From HT1-32 sp040219025 (lineage in GTDB: Bacteria > Pseudomonadota > Alphaproteobacteria > Rhodospirillales > HT1-32): DNA of 64,000 nucleotides. Positions 9,205 through 18,537 of this stretch are shown here, piece by piece. The position numbers and the translations under genes were made by a program. The notes below the pieces were generated by a model. The model worked only from the letters and a program-made list of their open reading frames with translations, made no database searches and was not told the origin of the DNA. Where the stretch lies: contig JAVJTE010000013.1 in assembly GCA_040219025.1 (NCBI GenBank), positions 1 to 64,000 of the forward strand, in the 5' to 3' direction. How positions within the stretch are numbered: the first letter of the stretch is position 1; each line of letters starts with the position of its first letter.

Positions 9205-11286
9205 ATGCGACCGGAAATTCTGTTTCCCCTGTTCAAGGATATCACCGGTCTTGCCGGTGTCGGAAAGCGCACGGCTGATCTGATTGAGAAGATCGCCGGA
9301 CCTAAGGTCGTGCATCTGGCGCTGCGGTTACCGGTCAGTATCGTCGACCGCCGTTATGCCCCGAAACTGGCTGATGCCATTCCCGGGCGCATCGTGACCC
9401 TGCGGGTGACGGCGTCGGAACATATTGCCGGGAAGAACCGGCGCCAGCCCTATCGTATCTTCGTGCATGATGATACGGGGGAACTGGAACTGACCTTCTT
9501 CCATGCCAAACCGGATTATCTGGCCCGGATGCTGCCGCCGGGCGAAGAACGGCTGATTTCCGGCAAGCTGGAGACCTATTACGACCGGCTGCAGATGACT
9601 CATCCCGATCATATCGGACTGCCGTCTGAGGCGGAACGGATCATGCGGGCGGAGCCGGTTTATCCGCTGACCGCAGGTCTGACCGCGAAGATCATGCAGA
9701 AGGCTGTCGAACAGGCGATGAAACATGCGCCGGATCTGCCGGAATGGCAGGACGGGCCGTGGCTGGCGAAACGAAAATGGCCGGCCTGGCTGACCGCCCT
9801 GAAATCGGCCCATGCACCGGGTTCAGTGCCGGATCTGGAGCCTGATGCCGTTCCCCGCCAGCGGCTTGCCTATGACGAGTTGCTGGCGAACCAGCTGGCA
9901 CTGCTGCTGATTCGCCGGAATGCCCGCAAGCTGCTTGGCCGAAGCCTGCGGGGTGACGGCCGGCTGACTGCCGCAGCACGGACCGCCCTGCCCTTTAACC
10001 TGACGGCCGGTCAGGAAACAGCCATTGCCGATATAGTGCAGGACATGCAGGCCAGCGATCGTATGTTGCGCCTGCTGCAGGGTGACGTCGGCAGCGGCAA
10101 GACGGTCGTTGCCCTGATGATGCTGCTGACTGCGGTGGAGGCCGGTGCGCAGGGTGCGATCATGGCTCCGACTGAAATTCTGGCCCGGCAGCATTTTGAA
10201 ACCATCGCCCCGATCTGCGAGGCGATTGGCGTTGGTCTGGTCATCCTGACCGGTCGCGACAAGGGCAAGGCGCGTGGCCTGATACTGGAGCAGATTGCCG
10301 ACGGGCGTGCGCAGATTGCCATTGGCACCCACGCCTTGTTTCAGAAAGACATCGAATTCCAGGATCTTGCCGCTGTTGTGATCGACGAGCAGCATCGTTT
10401 CGGGGTGCATCAGCGGCTGGATCTCAGCCGCAAGGGCCGTGCCGCCGATACGCTGGTGATGACCGCCACCCCGATACCCCGGACACTGATGCTGACGGCT
10501 TATGGCGATATGGACACCAGCCGTCTGATGGAGAAACCGGTAGGCCGTCAGCCGATTGACACACGGACGATTGCCGCCGACAGAATGGCCGACGTCGTCG
10601 ACGGTCTGCGCCGACAGATCAGCGAGGGGGCACAGGCCTACTGGGTCTGTCCGCTGGTGGAGGAATCTGAAGTCAGTGACCTCGCCGCTGCCGAAGACCG
10701 GTTCGAGCATCTGAAGGGTATATTCGGGGATCGTATCGGACTGGTTCATGGCCGGATGAAGGGCACCGAGAAGGATGCGGCAATGGCTGCCTTCGCCAGC
10801 GGAGAGACATCCCTGCTGGTCGCCACGACGGTGATCGAGGTCGGGGTGAATGTGCCGAATGCGACGATCATGGTGATTGAACATGCGGAACGCTTCGGCC
10901 TTGCCCAGCTGCATCAGCTGCGGGGGCGCATTGGCCGGGGGGCGAAGAAATCGACCTGCCTGCTGCTCTACGCCCAGCCGGTGACCGAGACGGCCCGCAA
11001 ACGCCTGAAGGTCATGCGCGATACCGAGGACGGTTTTCTGATTGCCGAGGAAGATCTGCGTTTGCGCGGTGCGGGTGAACTGCTCGGCGTTCGCCAGTCC
11101 GGCCTGCCTGAATTCCGGATTGCCGATCTGGCTGCGCATGCCGAGCTGATGGCTGCAGCCCGCGATGACGCCCTGCTGATCCTCGAACGGGACCCGGAAT
11201 TACAGAGCGACCGGGGCAAGGCGCTGCGGGTGCTGCTCTATCTGTTTGAACGGGATGCGGCTGTCGGGCTGTTGCGGTCGGGGTGA
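9205..11286 (+). CDS. recG: ATP-dependent DNA helicase RecG
   Basis: A 693-residue helicase that remodels stalled replication forks and Holliday junctions. The N-terminal wedge/OB domain (about residues 50-150) is followed by motor domains with Walker A GDVGSGKT near residue 292 and the DEQHRFG box near 393, and a C-terminal part with LHQLRGRIGRG. The ATG at 9205 is preceded by TTGGAGAGTC, a good ribosome binding site. An earlier TTG at 9172 is open but has no support. The length matches the family. Confidence 0.97.
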   Translation: MRPEILFPLFKDITGLAGVGKRTADLIEKIAGPKVVHLALRLPVSIVDRRYAPKLADAIPGRIVTLRVTASEHIAGKNRRQPYRIFVHDDTGELELTFFHAKPDYLARMLPPGEERLISGKLETYYDRLQMTHPDHIGLPSEAERIMRAEPVYPLTAGLTAKIMQKAVEQAMKHAPDLPEWQDGPWLAKRKWPAWLTALKSAHAPGSVPDLEPDAVPRQRLAYDELLANQLALLLIRRNARKLLGRSLRGDGRLTAAARTALPFNLTAGQETAIADIVQDMQASDRMLRLLQGDVGSGKTVVALMMLLTAVEAGAQGAIMAPTEILARQHFETIAPICEAIGVGLVILTGRDKGKARGLILEQIADGRAQIAIGTHALFQKDIEFQDLAAVVIDEQHRFGVHQRLDLSRKGRAADTLVMTATPIPRTLMLTAYGDMDTSRLMEKPVGRQPIDTRTIAADRMADVVDGLRRQISEGAQAYWVCPLVEESEVSDLAAAEDRFEHLKGIFGDRIGLVHGRMKGTEKDAAMAAFASGETSLLVATTVIEVGVNVPNATIMVIEHAERFGLAQLHQLRGRIGRGAKKSTCLLLYAQPVTETARKRLKVMRDTEDGFLIAEEDLRLRGAGELLGVRQSGLPEFRIADLAAHAELMAAARDDALLILERDPELQSDRGKALRVLLYLFERDAAVGLLRSG

Positions 11287-11296
11287 GCTATTTTCG

Positions 11297-11923
11297 TTAT
11301 GGCGATGGCGGCGTTGTCGAAGGTTTTGTGCAGTCAAAGGCGTAGTAAGTATCGTCGCCTGCCGGAACATGGAACGAGATATTGTTCTGACGGATGTTCT
11401 GGAAACCGGTGCGTTCCAGCAGTGAACTCCACATTTCTGGTCCCATGACGCTGTAATGATTCGCGTTGGTTTCATGACGACAGGCTGTCGCTGGCCCCGG
11501 AACTTCCATGTAGAACACCCCGTCCGGTCGCAGCAGGCGATGCATTTCGGTGATGGTGAAATAAGGGAAGATGCTGTGCTCGATGACATGGCGTGCCCAG
11601 ATGACATCGTAGCTTTCATCCTCAATATCGAGAAAGGACATATCCTGCTCGATGATCTGGAACCCCTGCTCCCGCGCCCGCCGGGCCTCCTCGCCAAAAG
11701 CGATGCCTGTAACCTCGTAACCGGCCTCCTGAAAAGCTTTCAGGGCCAGTGCATGGCCGCAGCCGACATCAAGAACCTTTGCCCCCGGCTGAATGTGGTG
11801 ATGGTCGATGAGTGCGGGCACCATGCGGGCCGTAATCGACAGATGTGGTTCACCCAGCGGTTCAGGATAGATGTCCCTGATGCGCTGGTTCAGAAAGGTT
11901 TCGAGACGTTCATAGTTGCGCAT
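11297..11923 (-). CDS. Class I SAM-dependent methyltransferase
   Basis: A 208-residue Rossmann-fold methyltransferase of the Methyltransf_11/23 type. Motif I V-L-D-V-G-C-G-H is at residues 50-57, an acidic QDM segment follows motif III, and YDVIWARHVIEH marks motif IV. The HEIEHS-like region and EMHRLLRPDGVFYMEVPGP resemble methyltransferases linked to surface-glycan gene sets. The divergent neighbour is a GT41-type glycosyltransferase, which is compatible with a shared role in surface or protein modification, but that is inference. The substrate is unknown. The gene is convergent with recG, 10 bases apart. Confidence 0.8.
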   Translation of the reverse strand: MRNYERLETFLNQRIRDIYPEPLGEPHLSITARMVPALIDHHHIQPGAKVLDVGCGHALALKAFQEAGYEVTGIAFGEEARRAREQGFQIIEQDMSFLDIEDESYDVIWARHVIEHSIFPYFTITEMHRLLRPDGVFYMEVPGPATACRHETNANHYSVMGPEMWSSLLERTGFQNIRQNNISFHVPAGDDTYYAFDCTKPSTTPPSP

Positions 11924-12081
11924 GGGCGGTTTCCATCTGTGTGACAGGCATCAAAAAAAGCTAGCATTGAATTCATGATGACACACGACGCGGACAACGG
12001 CCTGTCTCTCTTCTGCTGTATGCCGTAGCCGGTCGTGGTATTTATCGAGTCTCTCGAATCACTCATGACCCGATAACGCGC

Positions 12082-14151
12082 ATGTCGACAGCGGCTGAAA
12101 AATTACGCGAAACGGAACGCGGCCTGGAACAGCGCCATGCAGACTTTGATACCGTCTGTCACGGGCTGCAGAGGGATGATCAGGTGGCGGCGGTCGCGGC
12201 CATCAGACGAATCATGGCGGCGCACCCCATTCGCCCGGACTGGGACAAGTTCCGGCAGATGACGGCATTGATGAACCGGGCCAATGCGACGCTGGAGGAC
12301 GAGCCGTCCTATAACCTCGCGGCAGCGGATATCCCGGGGGCCTTCTTCGGGCTGGCCGACAGATGGCCAAGATACTGGCCGTTGCTTGAGGCCGACCAGA
12401 CGACGACCGGCAATCTGATGGCGGCAACGGCGTCCATATTGTTTGCGCGGACCAGCCCCGGTCGTGGTCTGGCTCTGGCAGGTGAAGCGGCAACGCGGGA
12501 TGACCTTGACGCACCGTCGCTGAATGCCTGCGGGAATATTCTGCTGGAAGGCGGTGAGTCCGGGGCGGCGCTGGCTGCATATCGCAAGGCGTCTGTCACC
12601 GAGCCCCGGAATCCGGCGATCTGGAGCAACCTGGGGCGGGCACTGGAAGGCGTCGATCAGGTCGACGAGGCGCTGGAAGCCCATCGCAAGGCGGTGGCCC
12701 TGATGCCGGAACATCCCGAAATCGCCTTTAATTACGGCAACCTGCTGACCCGCGTCTGGCGTCTTGATGACGCCGAGCGGGAGTTGCGGCGAACCCTGTC
12801 GATCAAGCCGGATCACTATCCGGCCATGCTGGCGCTGGCCAACAACCTGCAGGCGATGCGCCGGTGTGGCGAGGCGGCAGATATTTACGCCCGTGTGCTG
12901 CGGGCCCGGCCGGATGATCCGCTGGTCTGGTCAAACTATCTGATGAACCTGCCCTATCTGCCGACGGTGGCTGCCGACAGGGTACTGGCTGAACACCGTC
13001 GCTACGCCGGGGTTCTGGAACAGGAAGTCACGGTAATTTCGCCTACAAGCCGTCCTCGTGCGGGGCGACGGTTACGGGTTGGTTATTTCGCGGCCTATTA
13101 CCGCAATCATCCCGCGGGCTGGCTGAGCGAGGCTGCCATCGCCGCCCATGATCCGGAACGGGTCGAGGTCTGTTTCTATATCAACAACCGCAGTGAAGAC
13201 GGTGCGCTGGATCGCCTTGCACCGGGGCTTGCCGCCCTGCGCGATATCTCCGGATATGATGACAATGCCGCGGCTGATCTGATCGCACAGGATGAACTGG
13301 ATCTGCTGGTCGACCTGTCCGGGCATACCCGTGATAACCGGCTGGGTGTTCTGGCACGCAAACCGGCACCTGTGATTGCGGCCTGGCCGGTTTCCTACTG
13401 GAACACGACGGGACTGACAGCGGTGGACTGGCTGATCGGCGACCCCCTGCTGACACCGCCGCAGGCGGAGAGGAATTTCGTTGAGAAGATTGCCCGCCTG
13501 CCGGATGCCAGCATCTGCTATCGCCCGCCGGAACAGGCACCGGATGTCATGCCGCTGCCGATACTGGCAAACGGCTTTGTGACCTTCGGCTGTTTCAACC
13601 GTCTGGCAAAGATCAACAATGGTGTCATCGCGGTATGGTCGGAAATACTGATGCAAATCCCGAATGCCCGTCTGCGGTTACAATGCCGGTCACTGGATAC
13701 GCCGGGTGTCGCTGACGAGATCCGGGATAAATTCAGGGAACAGGGCATTTCCGGGGACCGGATTGATCTGATCGGCCGCCGCAGCCATGCGGATCTGCTG
13801 GCGGATTACAGCAGGGTCGACCTGGTGCTGGACCCCTTCCCCTGGACCGGCTCCATCGTTACCTGCGAGGCGATGTGGATGGGGGTGCCAACCATAACCC
13901 TGTATGGTGACAGTATCGTCTCCCGCTACAGCATGACCTATCAGACGGTTGCCGGTCTGGACGGTTTTGCGGCGGAGACTATCGAGGATTATGTCGGGCT
14001 TGCCGTTCAATGGTCGAAACGTTCCGGGGAACTGGCATCCTTGCGGACCGGATTGCGGGATCAGGTTGCGGGGTCACCGCTCTGTGACGGTCCCGGCTTT
14101 GCCCGTAATCTGGAAAACCTGTTCGGGATGATGACGGCTGGCGGGGGCTGA
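12082..14151 (+). CDS. TPR-containing SPINDLY/OGT-family glycosyltransferase (GT41)
   Basis: A 689-residue protein. Residues 145-290 form tandem TPR helices (for example AIWSNLGRALEGVDQVDEAL). The C-terminal half is a GT41 catalytic region like eukaryotic O-GlcNAc transferase and bacterial SPINDLY: RVGYFAAYYRNHP (with the conserved His), LVDLSGHT, KPAPV, FNRLAKI (with the lysine expected to contact UDP) and LDPFPWTGSIVTCEAMWMGVP. Such proteins transfer a sugar to Ser/Thr of proteins, in several bacteria to flagellin or adhesins. No flagellin gene is in this window, so the acceptor is unknown. The start ATG has no strong ribosome binding site. Confidence 0.88.
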   Translation: MSTAAEKLRETERGLEQRHADFDTVCHGLQRDDQVAAVAAIRRIMAAHPIRPDWDKFRQMTALMNRANATLEDEPSYNLAAADIPGAFFGLADRWPRYWPLLEADQTTTGNLMAATASILFARTSPGRGLALAGEAATRDDLDAPSLNACGNILLEGGESGAALAAYRKASVTEPRNPAIWSNLGRALEGVDQVDEALEAHRKAVALMPEHPEIAFNYGNLLTRVWRLDDAERELRRTLSIKPDHYPAMLALANNLQAMRRCGEAADIYARVLRARPDDPLVWSNYLMNLPYLPTVAADRVLAEHRRYAGVLEQEVTVISPTSRPRAGRRLRVGYFAAYYRNHPAGWLSEAAIAAHDPERVEVCFYINNRSEDGALDRLAPGLAALRDISGYDDNAAADLIAQDELDLLVDLSGHTRDNRLGVLARKPAPVIAAWPVSYWNTTGLTAVDWLIGDPLLTPPQAERNFVEKIARLPDASICYRPPEQAPDVMPLPILANGFVTFGCFNRLAKINNGVIAVWSEILMQIPNARLRLQCRSLDTPGVADEIRDKFREQGISGDRIDLIGRRSHADLLADYSRVDLVLDPFPWTGSIVTCEAMWMGVPTITLYGDSIVSRYSMTYQTVAGLDGFAAETIEDYVGLAVQWSKRSGELASLRTGLRDQVAGSPLCDGPGFARNLENLFGMMTAGGG

Positions 14152-14158
14152 TCCGGGA

Positions 14159-15040
14159 TTACCGCAGCCAGGGTGTCAGATCGACGCCGGTCGCATCGAT
14201 TGACGAGCGGCGCTGCTGGTCTTCCGTTATCGGAATGCCGGTCGTATTCCCGATGTCGGACTGCACGGCATAGCGCACATCGGCGCGGGTTGGCGGTACG
14301 TAAGGCTCCGGTGTCGCATAGCGGCTTGAATAGGCGGAGGTCGATTCCGGTTGCTGATAGCTGGTTGTCGAGTTGGTTTGCCGCCAGGGCAGAACTTCCG
14401 ACGTTCCGGGCGTCACAGCGGCCCCGCCGGTCGCCGGTGACCAGGGAAAGGCAGCCGGTGCGGTGGCTGGTCCCGGCGATTGCTGGTCGGCCCATACGGC
14501 GGTTGCCGGTGGTGTGACAGGTGGTCGGGCGTCGGCGGCGTCTGCCAGCAATGTTTCCGGGAACCGCGGCGGCTCGGCACCGGGAAGGGTCAGCCGGTTG
14601 AACTCATCGAACATCGCCTTGAAATCAGTGGCTTCCTGTCCGGCGCAGGGCGATGGTCCGACGCGCATTTGCAGCGCCTGAAGACCGGCATCGAAAAAGT
14701 TCATATATTCAGCGATATCGGCAGAATTGAGGCCCTTGAATTCAAGGAAATGCAGCAGGTCCGGCCGGGAGGACGATGTATCCAGTCCGCATTGCCGGGC
14801 GCGAAAGACCATCGGCACAGCGATCAGTGCCGGGGTCATTGACGGGTCCATATAGATCTTCCCGTCATAGATCATGTCGGCGGCAAGCTGGTCCTTGCGG
14901 GCCTGCACCAGCAGCTGATCAAACCGGATATAGGCGTTGTCGTCAGGCTCCGGAACCACGGCTGTCGGCTGGTCGTGCAGGCAGCCGCCCGCCAGCAGCA
15001 GCGCAATAGCCCCGGAAAAATGTGCAGCCATCCGCCGCAT
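14159..15040 (-). CDS. Predicted lipoprotein of unknown function
   Basis: A 293-residue protein. It begins with MRRMAAHFSGAIALLLAGGC, a type II signal with the lipidation Cys at residue 20. The ATG at 15040 has GAGGG eight bases upstream, better than the frame's earlier ATG at 15064. Residues 30-170 look globular and helical. From about 175 onward the chain is rich in Pro, Ala, Thr and Ser, so it is probably a disordered tail. No family is recognised. It is convergent with the GT41 gene (seven bases apart) and divergent from trmFO. Confidence 0.75.
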   Translation of the reverse strand: MRRMAAHFSGAIALLLAGGCLHDQPTAVVPEPDDNAYIRFDQLLVQARKDQLAADMIYDGKIYMDPSMTPALIAVPMVFRARQCGLDTSSSRPDLLHFLEFKGLNSADIAEYMNFFDAGLQALQMRVGPSPCAGQEATDFKAMFDEFNRLTLPGAEPPRFPETLLADAADARPPVTPPATAVWADQQSPGPATAPAAFPWSPATGGAAVTPGTSEVLPWRQTNSTTSYQQPESTSAYSSRYATPEPYVPPTRADVRYAVQSDIGNTTGIPITEDQQRRSSIDATGVDLTPWLR

Positions 15041-15164
15041 TTGCTTCGCCCTCAAAATCAGCATCTCTATGCAACGCCTTCAAATATAAGAAATCAAGCC
15101 TTTCCGGTTGAAAGCGCTGTGGCGGCGGATACAGTCGCGGACATAACCAGACAGGCGGATGATG

Positions 15165-16538
15165 ATGACAGACAGGATCGAGCCGGTTCACGTTGTTGGC
15201 GGCGGTCTTGCCGGCAGTGAAGCCTGCTGGCAACTGGCCCGCGCCGGTGTGCCCGTAATCCTCCATGAAATGCGGCCCGTCCGCAAAACCGATGCCCATG
15301 CGACGGAGGGGCTGGCGGAACTGGTCTGTTCCAACTCCTTCCGTTCCGATGACCATGAATATAACGCGGTTGGCGTGCTGCATGAAGAAATGCGCCGTGC
15401 GGGGTCGCTGATCCTGCAGGCCGCCGACCAGCACAAGGTGCCGGCCGGCGGGGCGCTGGCGGTTGATCGCGAGCATTTCTCTGATGCCGTGACCGCAGCA
15501 CTTGAAGCCGAGCCACTGGTCGATATCCGCCGCGAAGAAGTGGATGCGCTGCCCCCGGCGGACTGGAGCAGCGTGATTCTGGCGACGGGCCCGCTGACCT
15601 CTGATGCGCTGTCGGCGGTTATCGGTGGTCTGACCGGGGCTGATGAACTGGCGTTCTTCGATGCCATTGCGCCGATCATCTATAAAGAATCCATCGATTT
15701 TTCGAGTGCCTGGTACCAGTCGCGCTATGACAAGCCCGGCCCGGGCGGCACGGGTAAGGATTACATCAACTGTGCGATGACGAAGGAGCAGTATAACAAC
15801 TTCATTGATGAGTTGCTGGCCGGTGAGAAAACCAGTTTCAAGGAATGGGAGGAGAACACGCCCTATTTTGAGGGCTGCCTGCCAATTGAAGTGATGGCGG
15901 AGCGCGGGCGCGAAACCCTGTCTTTTGGCCCGATGAAGCCGGTCGGTCTGACCAATCCGAACAGTGACGAGCGGTCGCATGCTGTCGTCCAGCTGCGTCA
16001 GGACAATGCGCTGGGCACGCTCTACAACATGGTCGGATTTCAGACCAAGCTGAAATATGCCGAGCAGACCCGGATATTCCGGATGATTCCGGGACTGGAA
16101 AAGGCCGAATTTGCCCGGCTTGGCGGGTTGCATCGCAATACCTTCATCAACAGCCCGAAGCTGCTCGACCCGGCGCTCCGGTTGCGCAATCAGCCGCGTA
16201 TTCGTTTCGCCGGGCAGATAACCGGTGTTGAAGGCTATGTGGAAAGTGCGGCCATCGGCCTGCTGGCCGGGCGTTTTGCTGCGGCTGAACGTTTGGGCCG
16301 CGATATCTCCTTCCCGCCGGAAACAACCGCTCTCGGCGGGCTGCTGTCGCATATCACGGGTGGCGCGGATGCAGAGACATTTCAGCCCATGAACATCAAT
16401 TTCGGCCTGTTGCCGCCGCCACAGCCGCCTGAAGGCAAACGCAAGATCAAGGGGCGCGAACGCAAGAAAGCGATGAGTGAGCGCGCCCTCACCGATCTCG
16501 GCATCTGGCTGGGTCATCCCCCGATGGCAGCGGAGTAG
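15165..16538 (+). CDS. trmFO: Methylenetetrahydrofolate-tRNA-(uracil-5-)-methyltransferase TrmFO
   Basis: A folate- and FAD-dependent enzyme that makes m5U54 in the T-loop of tRNA. The N terminus has the FAD-binding HVVGGGLAGSEACWQLA motif. The family hallmarks LHEMRP, ELVCSNSFRSDD and TGPLTSDAL follow, and the C terminus has FAGQITGVEGYVESAAIGLLAG. The length of about 457 is usual. Three consecutive ATG codons start at 15159; I give the third because the AGGCGG site is then at the best distance. The next gene begins five bases after the stop. Confidence 0.96.
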   Translation: MTDRIEPVHVVGGGLAGSEACWQLARAGVPVILHEMRPVRKTDAHATEGLAELVCSNSFRSDDHEYNAVGVLHEEMRRAGSLILQAADQHKVPAGGALAVDREHFSDAVTAALEAEPLVDIRREEVDALPPADWSSVILATGPLTSDALSAVIGGLTGADELAFFDAIAPIIYKESIDFSSAWYQSRYDKPGPGGTGKDYINCAMTKEQYNNFIDELLAGEKTSFKEWEENTPYFEGCLPIEVMAERGRETLSFGPMKPVGLTNPNSDERSHAVVQLRQDNALGTLYNMVGFQTKLKYAEQTRIFRMIPGLEKAEFARLGGLHRNTFINSPKLLDPALRLRNQPRIRFAGQITGVEGYVESAAIGLLAGRFAAAERLGRDISFPPETTALGGLLSHITGGADAETFQPMNINFGLLPPPQPPEGKRKIKGRERKKAMSERALTDLGIWLGHPPMAAE

Positions 16539-16543
16539 GCCAG

Positions 16544-17806
16544 ATGGCACGTGCTGTTGTTCTGATCGTTGATGGTCTGCGGGGTGATATGGTTCGCCCG
16601 GAACTGACCCCGAATCTGGCGGCCCTTGCCGCGGCATCCCGTCATTTCCCGAAGCACCGGGGGGTGTTTCCGTCCGCAACGCGGATTACGTCGGCCTCCA
16701 TCTCGACCGGTTGTCTGCCGGGCGCTCATGGCCTTCAGGGTAATGCGATTGCGCTGGATGAAGGTCAGGGTCTGCAACCGGTATCCGTCGGACCACCGGA
16801 ATTTCGGGAACGCTGGCGGGCGGCGACGGGCCGCACCTTGCACCGTCCGACACTGACGCAGGTTCTGAAAGATCATGGCGGGGCGGTGATTCACACCAAT
16901 TCCTCCGCCGGTGCGGCGCATATGCAGGATCCGGATGGTCATGGAACCCTGTTTCACCGCTCCGGTTCCTGGCGGCCGGGTTTCGAGCCGGTGACCGGTG
17001 ATCAGCATCCCCAAGTCGCCTATGATGCCGGCGGGGATGCAGAGGTGACCCGGCGGTTTTGTGACTGGCTTCGCGATGGCCCTGTCTCTGCGCTCAACCT
17101 GCTCTGGATTTGTGAGCCGGATCATTCGCAGCATGTACAGGAACTGGGGTCCCCGGACCATCTGGCGAACATCGCCGGTGCGGACAGCCGGGCCGGTGAG
17201 GTCATGGCGGCGGTTCAGGCCCTGCGCGACCGGGGCGAGGATGTGCTGTTTATCGCGGGGTCCGATCACGGTCATGAAACGGCACGGCGTGTGGTCCCGG
17301 TTACCGAATTACTGGTCGAACAGGGCTTCAAGGAAAGTGCGACCTCCAGTGATGTGGTGCTTGGCTCCAGCGGTATGGGTGCCCTGCTCTACTTCGCACC
17401 CGAGGCTTTGTCGCGGGTTGGTGACATCGCAGGCTGGCTCCGGGCGCAGGCCTGGTGCGGGGATGTCTTCGCAGGTCAGGAACTTGCTGCCGCCGGGCAT
17501 CGCGTCGATACAGCGATGCAGATTGCCTTCTCAATGGCAAAGTCCGGCGAAACCAACCGTTTCGGGGTGCCCGGACTGGGGGATGTCTGCGGTGATCCGT
17601 TCAGCCCGAAAGACAGCACCGGCTTTGGCCAGCATGGCGGTCTGGGCCGGTTTGAGACAAACCCGATGCTGATCGTCTCCGGTCGGGGATTTGCCGCAGG
17701 TGTAAGCGATCACCAGAGCTCGGTCACCGATATCGCGCCGACGGTGCTCCGTCATCTCGATGTTGGCGGCCCGCCAATGGACGGGAGGCCGCTGCAGGGG
17801 CTTTAA
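16544..17806 (+). CDS. Alkaline phosphatase-superfamily hydrolase (type I phosphodiesterase/pyrophosphatase)
   Basis: A 420-residue protein of the alkaline phosphatase fold. Metal-binding VLIVDGLRGDM opens the chain, PSATRITSASISTGCLPGAHG carries the nucleophile Thr region, and GSDHGHET plus a late GQHGG supply metal ligands. There is no signal peptide, so it is probably cytoplasmic. Relatives hydrolyse phosphodiesters, pyrophosphates or phosphonates; the substrate cannot be told from sequence. It lies five bases after trmFO, with GGAG before its ATG, so it is probably translated from the same message. Confidence 0.83.
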   Translation: MARAVVLIVDGLRGDMVRPELTPNLAALAAASRHFPKHRGVFPSATRITSASISTGCLPGAHGLQGNAIALDEGQGLQPVSVGPPEFRERWRAATGRTLHRPTLTQVLKDHGGAVIHTNSSAGAAHMQDPDGHGTLFHRSGSWRPGFEPVTGDQHPQVAYDAGGDAEVTRRFCDWLRDGPVSALNLLWICEPDHSQHVQELGSPDHLANIAGADSRAGEVMAAVQALRDRGEDVLFIAGSDHGHETARRVVPVTELLVEQGFKESATSSDVVLGSSGMGALLYFAPEALSRVGDIAGWLRAQAWCGDVFAGQELAAAGHRVDTAMQIAFSMAKSGETNRFGVPGLGDVCGDPFSPKDSTGFGQHGGLGRFETNPMLIVSGRGFAAGVSDHQSSVTDIAPTVLRHLDVGGPPMDGRPLQGL

Positions 17807-17838
17807 ACCCGTATCAGGCCGGGTTGCTCAGGATCAGG

Positions 17839-18351
17839 TCAGGCTGCGGCACATCGAAGTGACCCCCAGTGGCGGATTTCGCCGCTGGTGTGGGCCAGTC
17901 TGTCGCTGGTCAGTTCCCGCAGTTGAAGCCGGTTCTGGTCTTCATCCGGCATCCAGATGCCATGGGGTGATGCGGCCTCAAACCCGAACCGTCTGTAATA
18001 GTTCGGATCGCCGACCAGCACGGTTAGCCCGTGGTTCATGCTGGCTGCCAGATTGAGGCTGTGATGCATCAGGCTGGCACCGATCCCGCGACCATGCAGT
18101 GTCGGATCAACCGCAATCGGGCCCAGCAGCAGGACCGGATCCGATGAACCGCCAATCAGGACGGGGTAATAGGTGATCGAGCCCAGCAAGATGCCCTGGG
18201 ACCGGGCAACAAAGGACAGGCCGGGCACCGGCTCGACACCGACCCGGTAGCGGTAGGATGTCTTGGCATGCCGGTTTGGGCCGAAAGCAGCATCAAGCAG
18301 GTTTTCAATGGCCGGAAGATCACCCGGCCGGGTCGCAGAAAGTTCAAACAT
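17839..18351 (-). CDS. GNAT-family N-acetyltransferase (YhbS-like)
   Basis: A 170-residue acetyltransferase. The core LLGPIAVDPTLHGRGIGASLMHHSL contains the Q/R-x-x-G-x-G/A acetyl-CoA loop (here HGRGIG), followed by YYRRFGFEAA, typical of the YhbS-like group. The acceptor is unknown. The gene has a long leader (about 145 bases) that starts at a good promoter at 18502-18530 and contains an 18-codon open frame and two hairpins, which suggests control by attenuation or at translation. The ATG lacks a strong ribosome binding site apart from a GGGA that lies in one hairpin. Confidence 0.82.
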   Translation of the reverse strand: MFELSATRPGDLPAIENLLDAAFGPNRHAKTSYRYRVGVEPVPGLSFVARSQGILLGSITYYPVLIGGSSDPVLLLGPIAVDPTLHGRGIGASLMHHSLNLAASMNHGLTVLVGDPNYYRRFGFEAASPHGIWMPDEDQNRLQLRELTSDRLAHTSGEIRHWGSLRCAAA

Positions 18352-18362
18352 CTGGAGGTCGT

Positions 18363-18396
18363 CCCGTGGTCAGATAGACAGTAAAGTCAGCACGGG
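18363..18396 (-). promoter_or_regulatory. Hairpin before the GNAT start that can cover its ribosome binding region
   Basis: On the minus strand CCCGTG (18396-18391) can pair with CACGGG (18368-18363). The second arm includes the only purine-rich stretch (GGGA) before the acetyltransferase ATG at 18351. Pairing would hide it. This is seen in sequence; the regulatory role is inferred. Confidence 0.35.
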
Positions 18397-18419
18397 CTCG
18401 TCAGGGCGGAGGCGTGCGG

Positions 18420-18476
18420 TTAGCGCCGGTCAGTGACCGGCGTGCAGATTCGTCGTCGCAGCGCACTCATAAACAT
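18420..18476 (-). CDS. Candidate 18-residue leader peptide upstream of the GNAT gene
   Basis: An open frame of 18 codons, MFMSALRRRICTPVTDRR. It begins about 20 bases after the predicted transcription start, with AGGGAAG five bases before the ATG, and so has better initiation signals than the GNAT gene itself. Five of 18 residues are arginine, including an RRR run and a terminal RR. The last codons lie within a perfect palindrome. Its position in the leader and its arginine clusters resemble leader peptides that act through ribosome stalling, but no such family is recognised. Confidence 0.45.
   Translation of the reverse strand: MFMSALRRRICTPVTDRR
18424..18442 (-). repeat. Perfect 19-base palindrome at the end of the leader peptide
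   Basis: CGCCGGTCA and TGACCGGCG flank a single central base, giving two 9-base arms. It overlaps the last codons of the small leader frame. As RNA the loop would be too tight unless the inner pairs open. As DNA it could be an operator. There is no U-run after it. Confidence 0.5.
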
Positions 18477-18501
18477 GGTTTCTTCCCTAATCAGTGAAGC
18501 G

Positions 18502-18530
18502 TCATTACCGTGATGTCGTTTCCACGTCAA
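18502..18530 (-). promoter_or_regulatory. Housekeeping-type promoter for the GNAT leader
   Basis: On the minus strand TTGACG (18530-18525) and TAATGA (18507-18502) are separated by 17 bases. This is a good sigma-70-type match and places the transcript start near 18495, upstream of the leader peptide frame. Confidence 0.5.
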
Positions 18531-18537
18531 GAAATCA

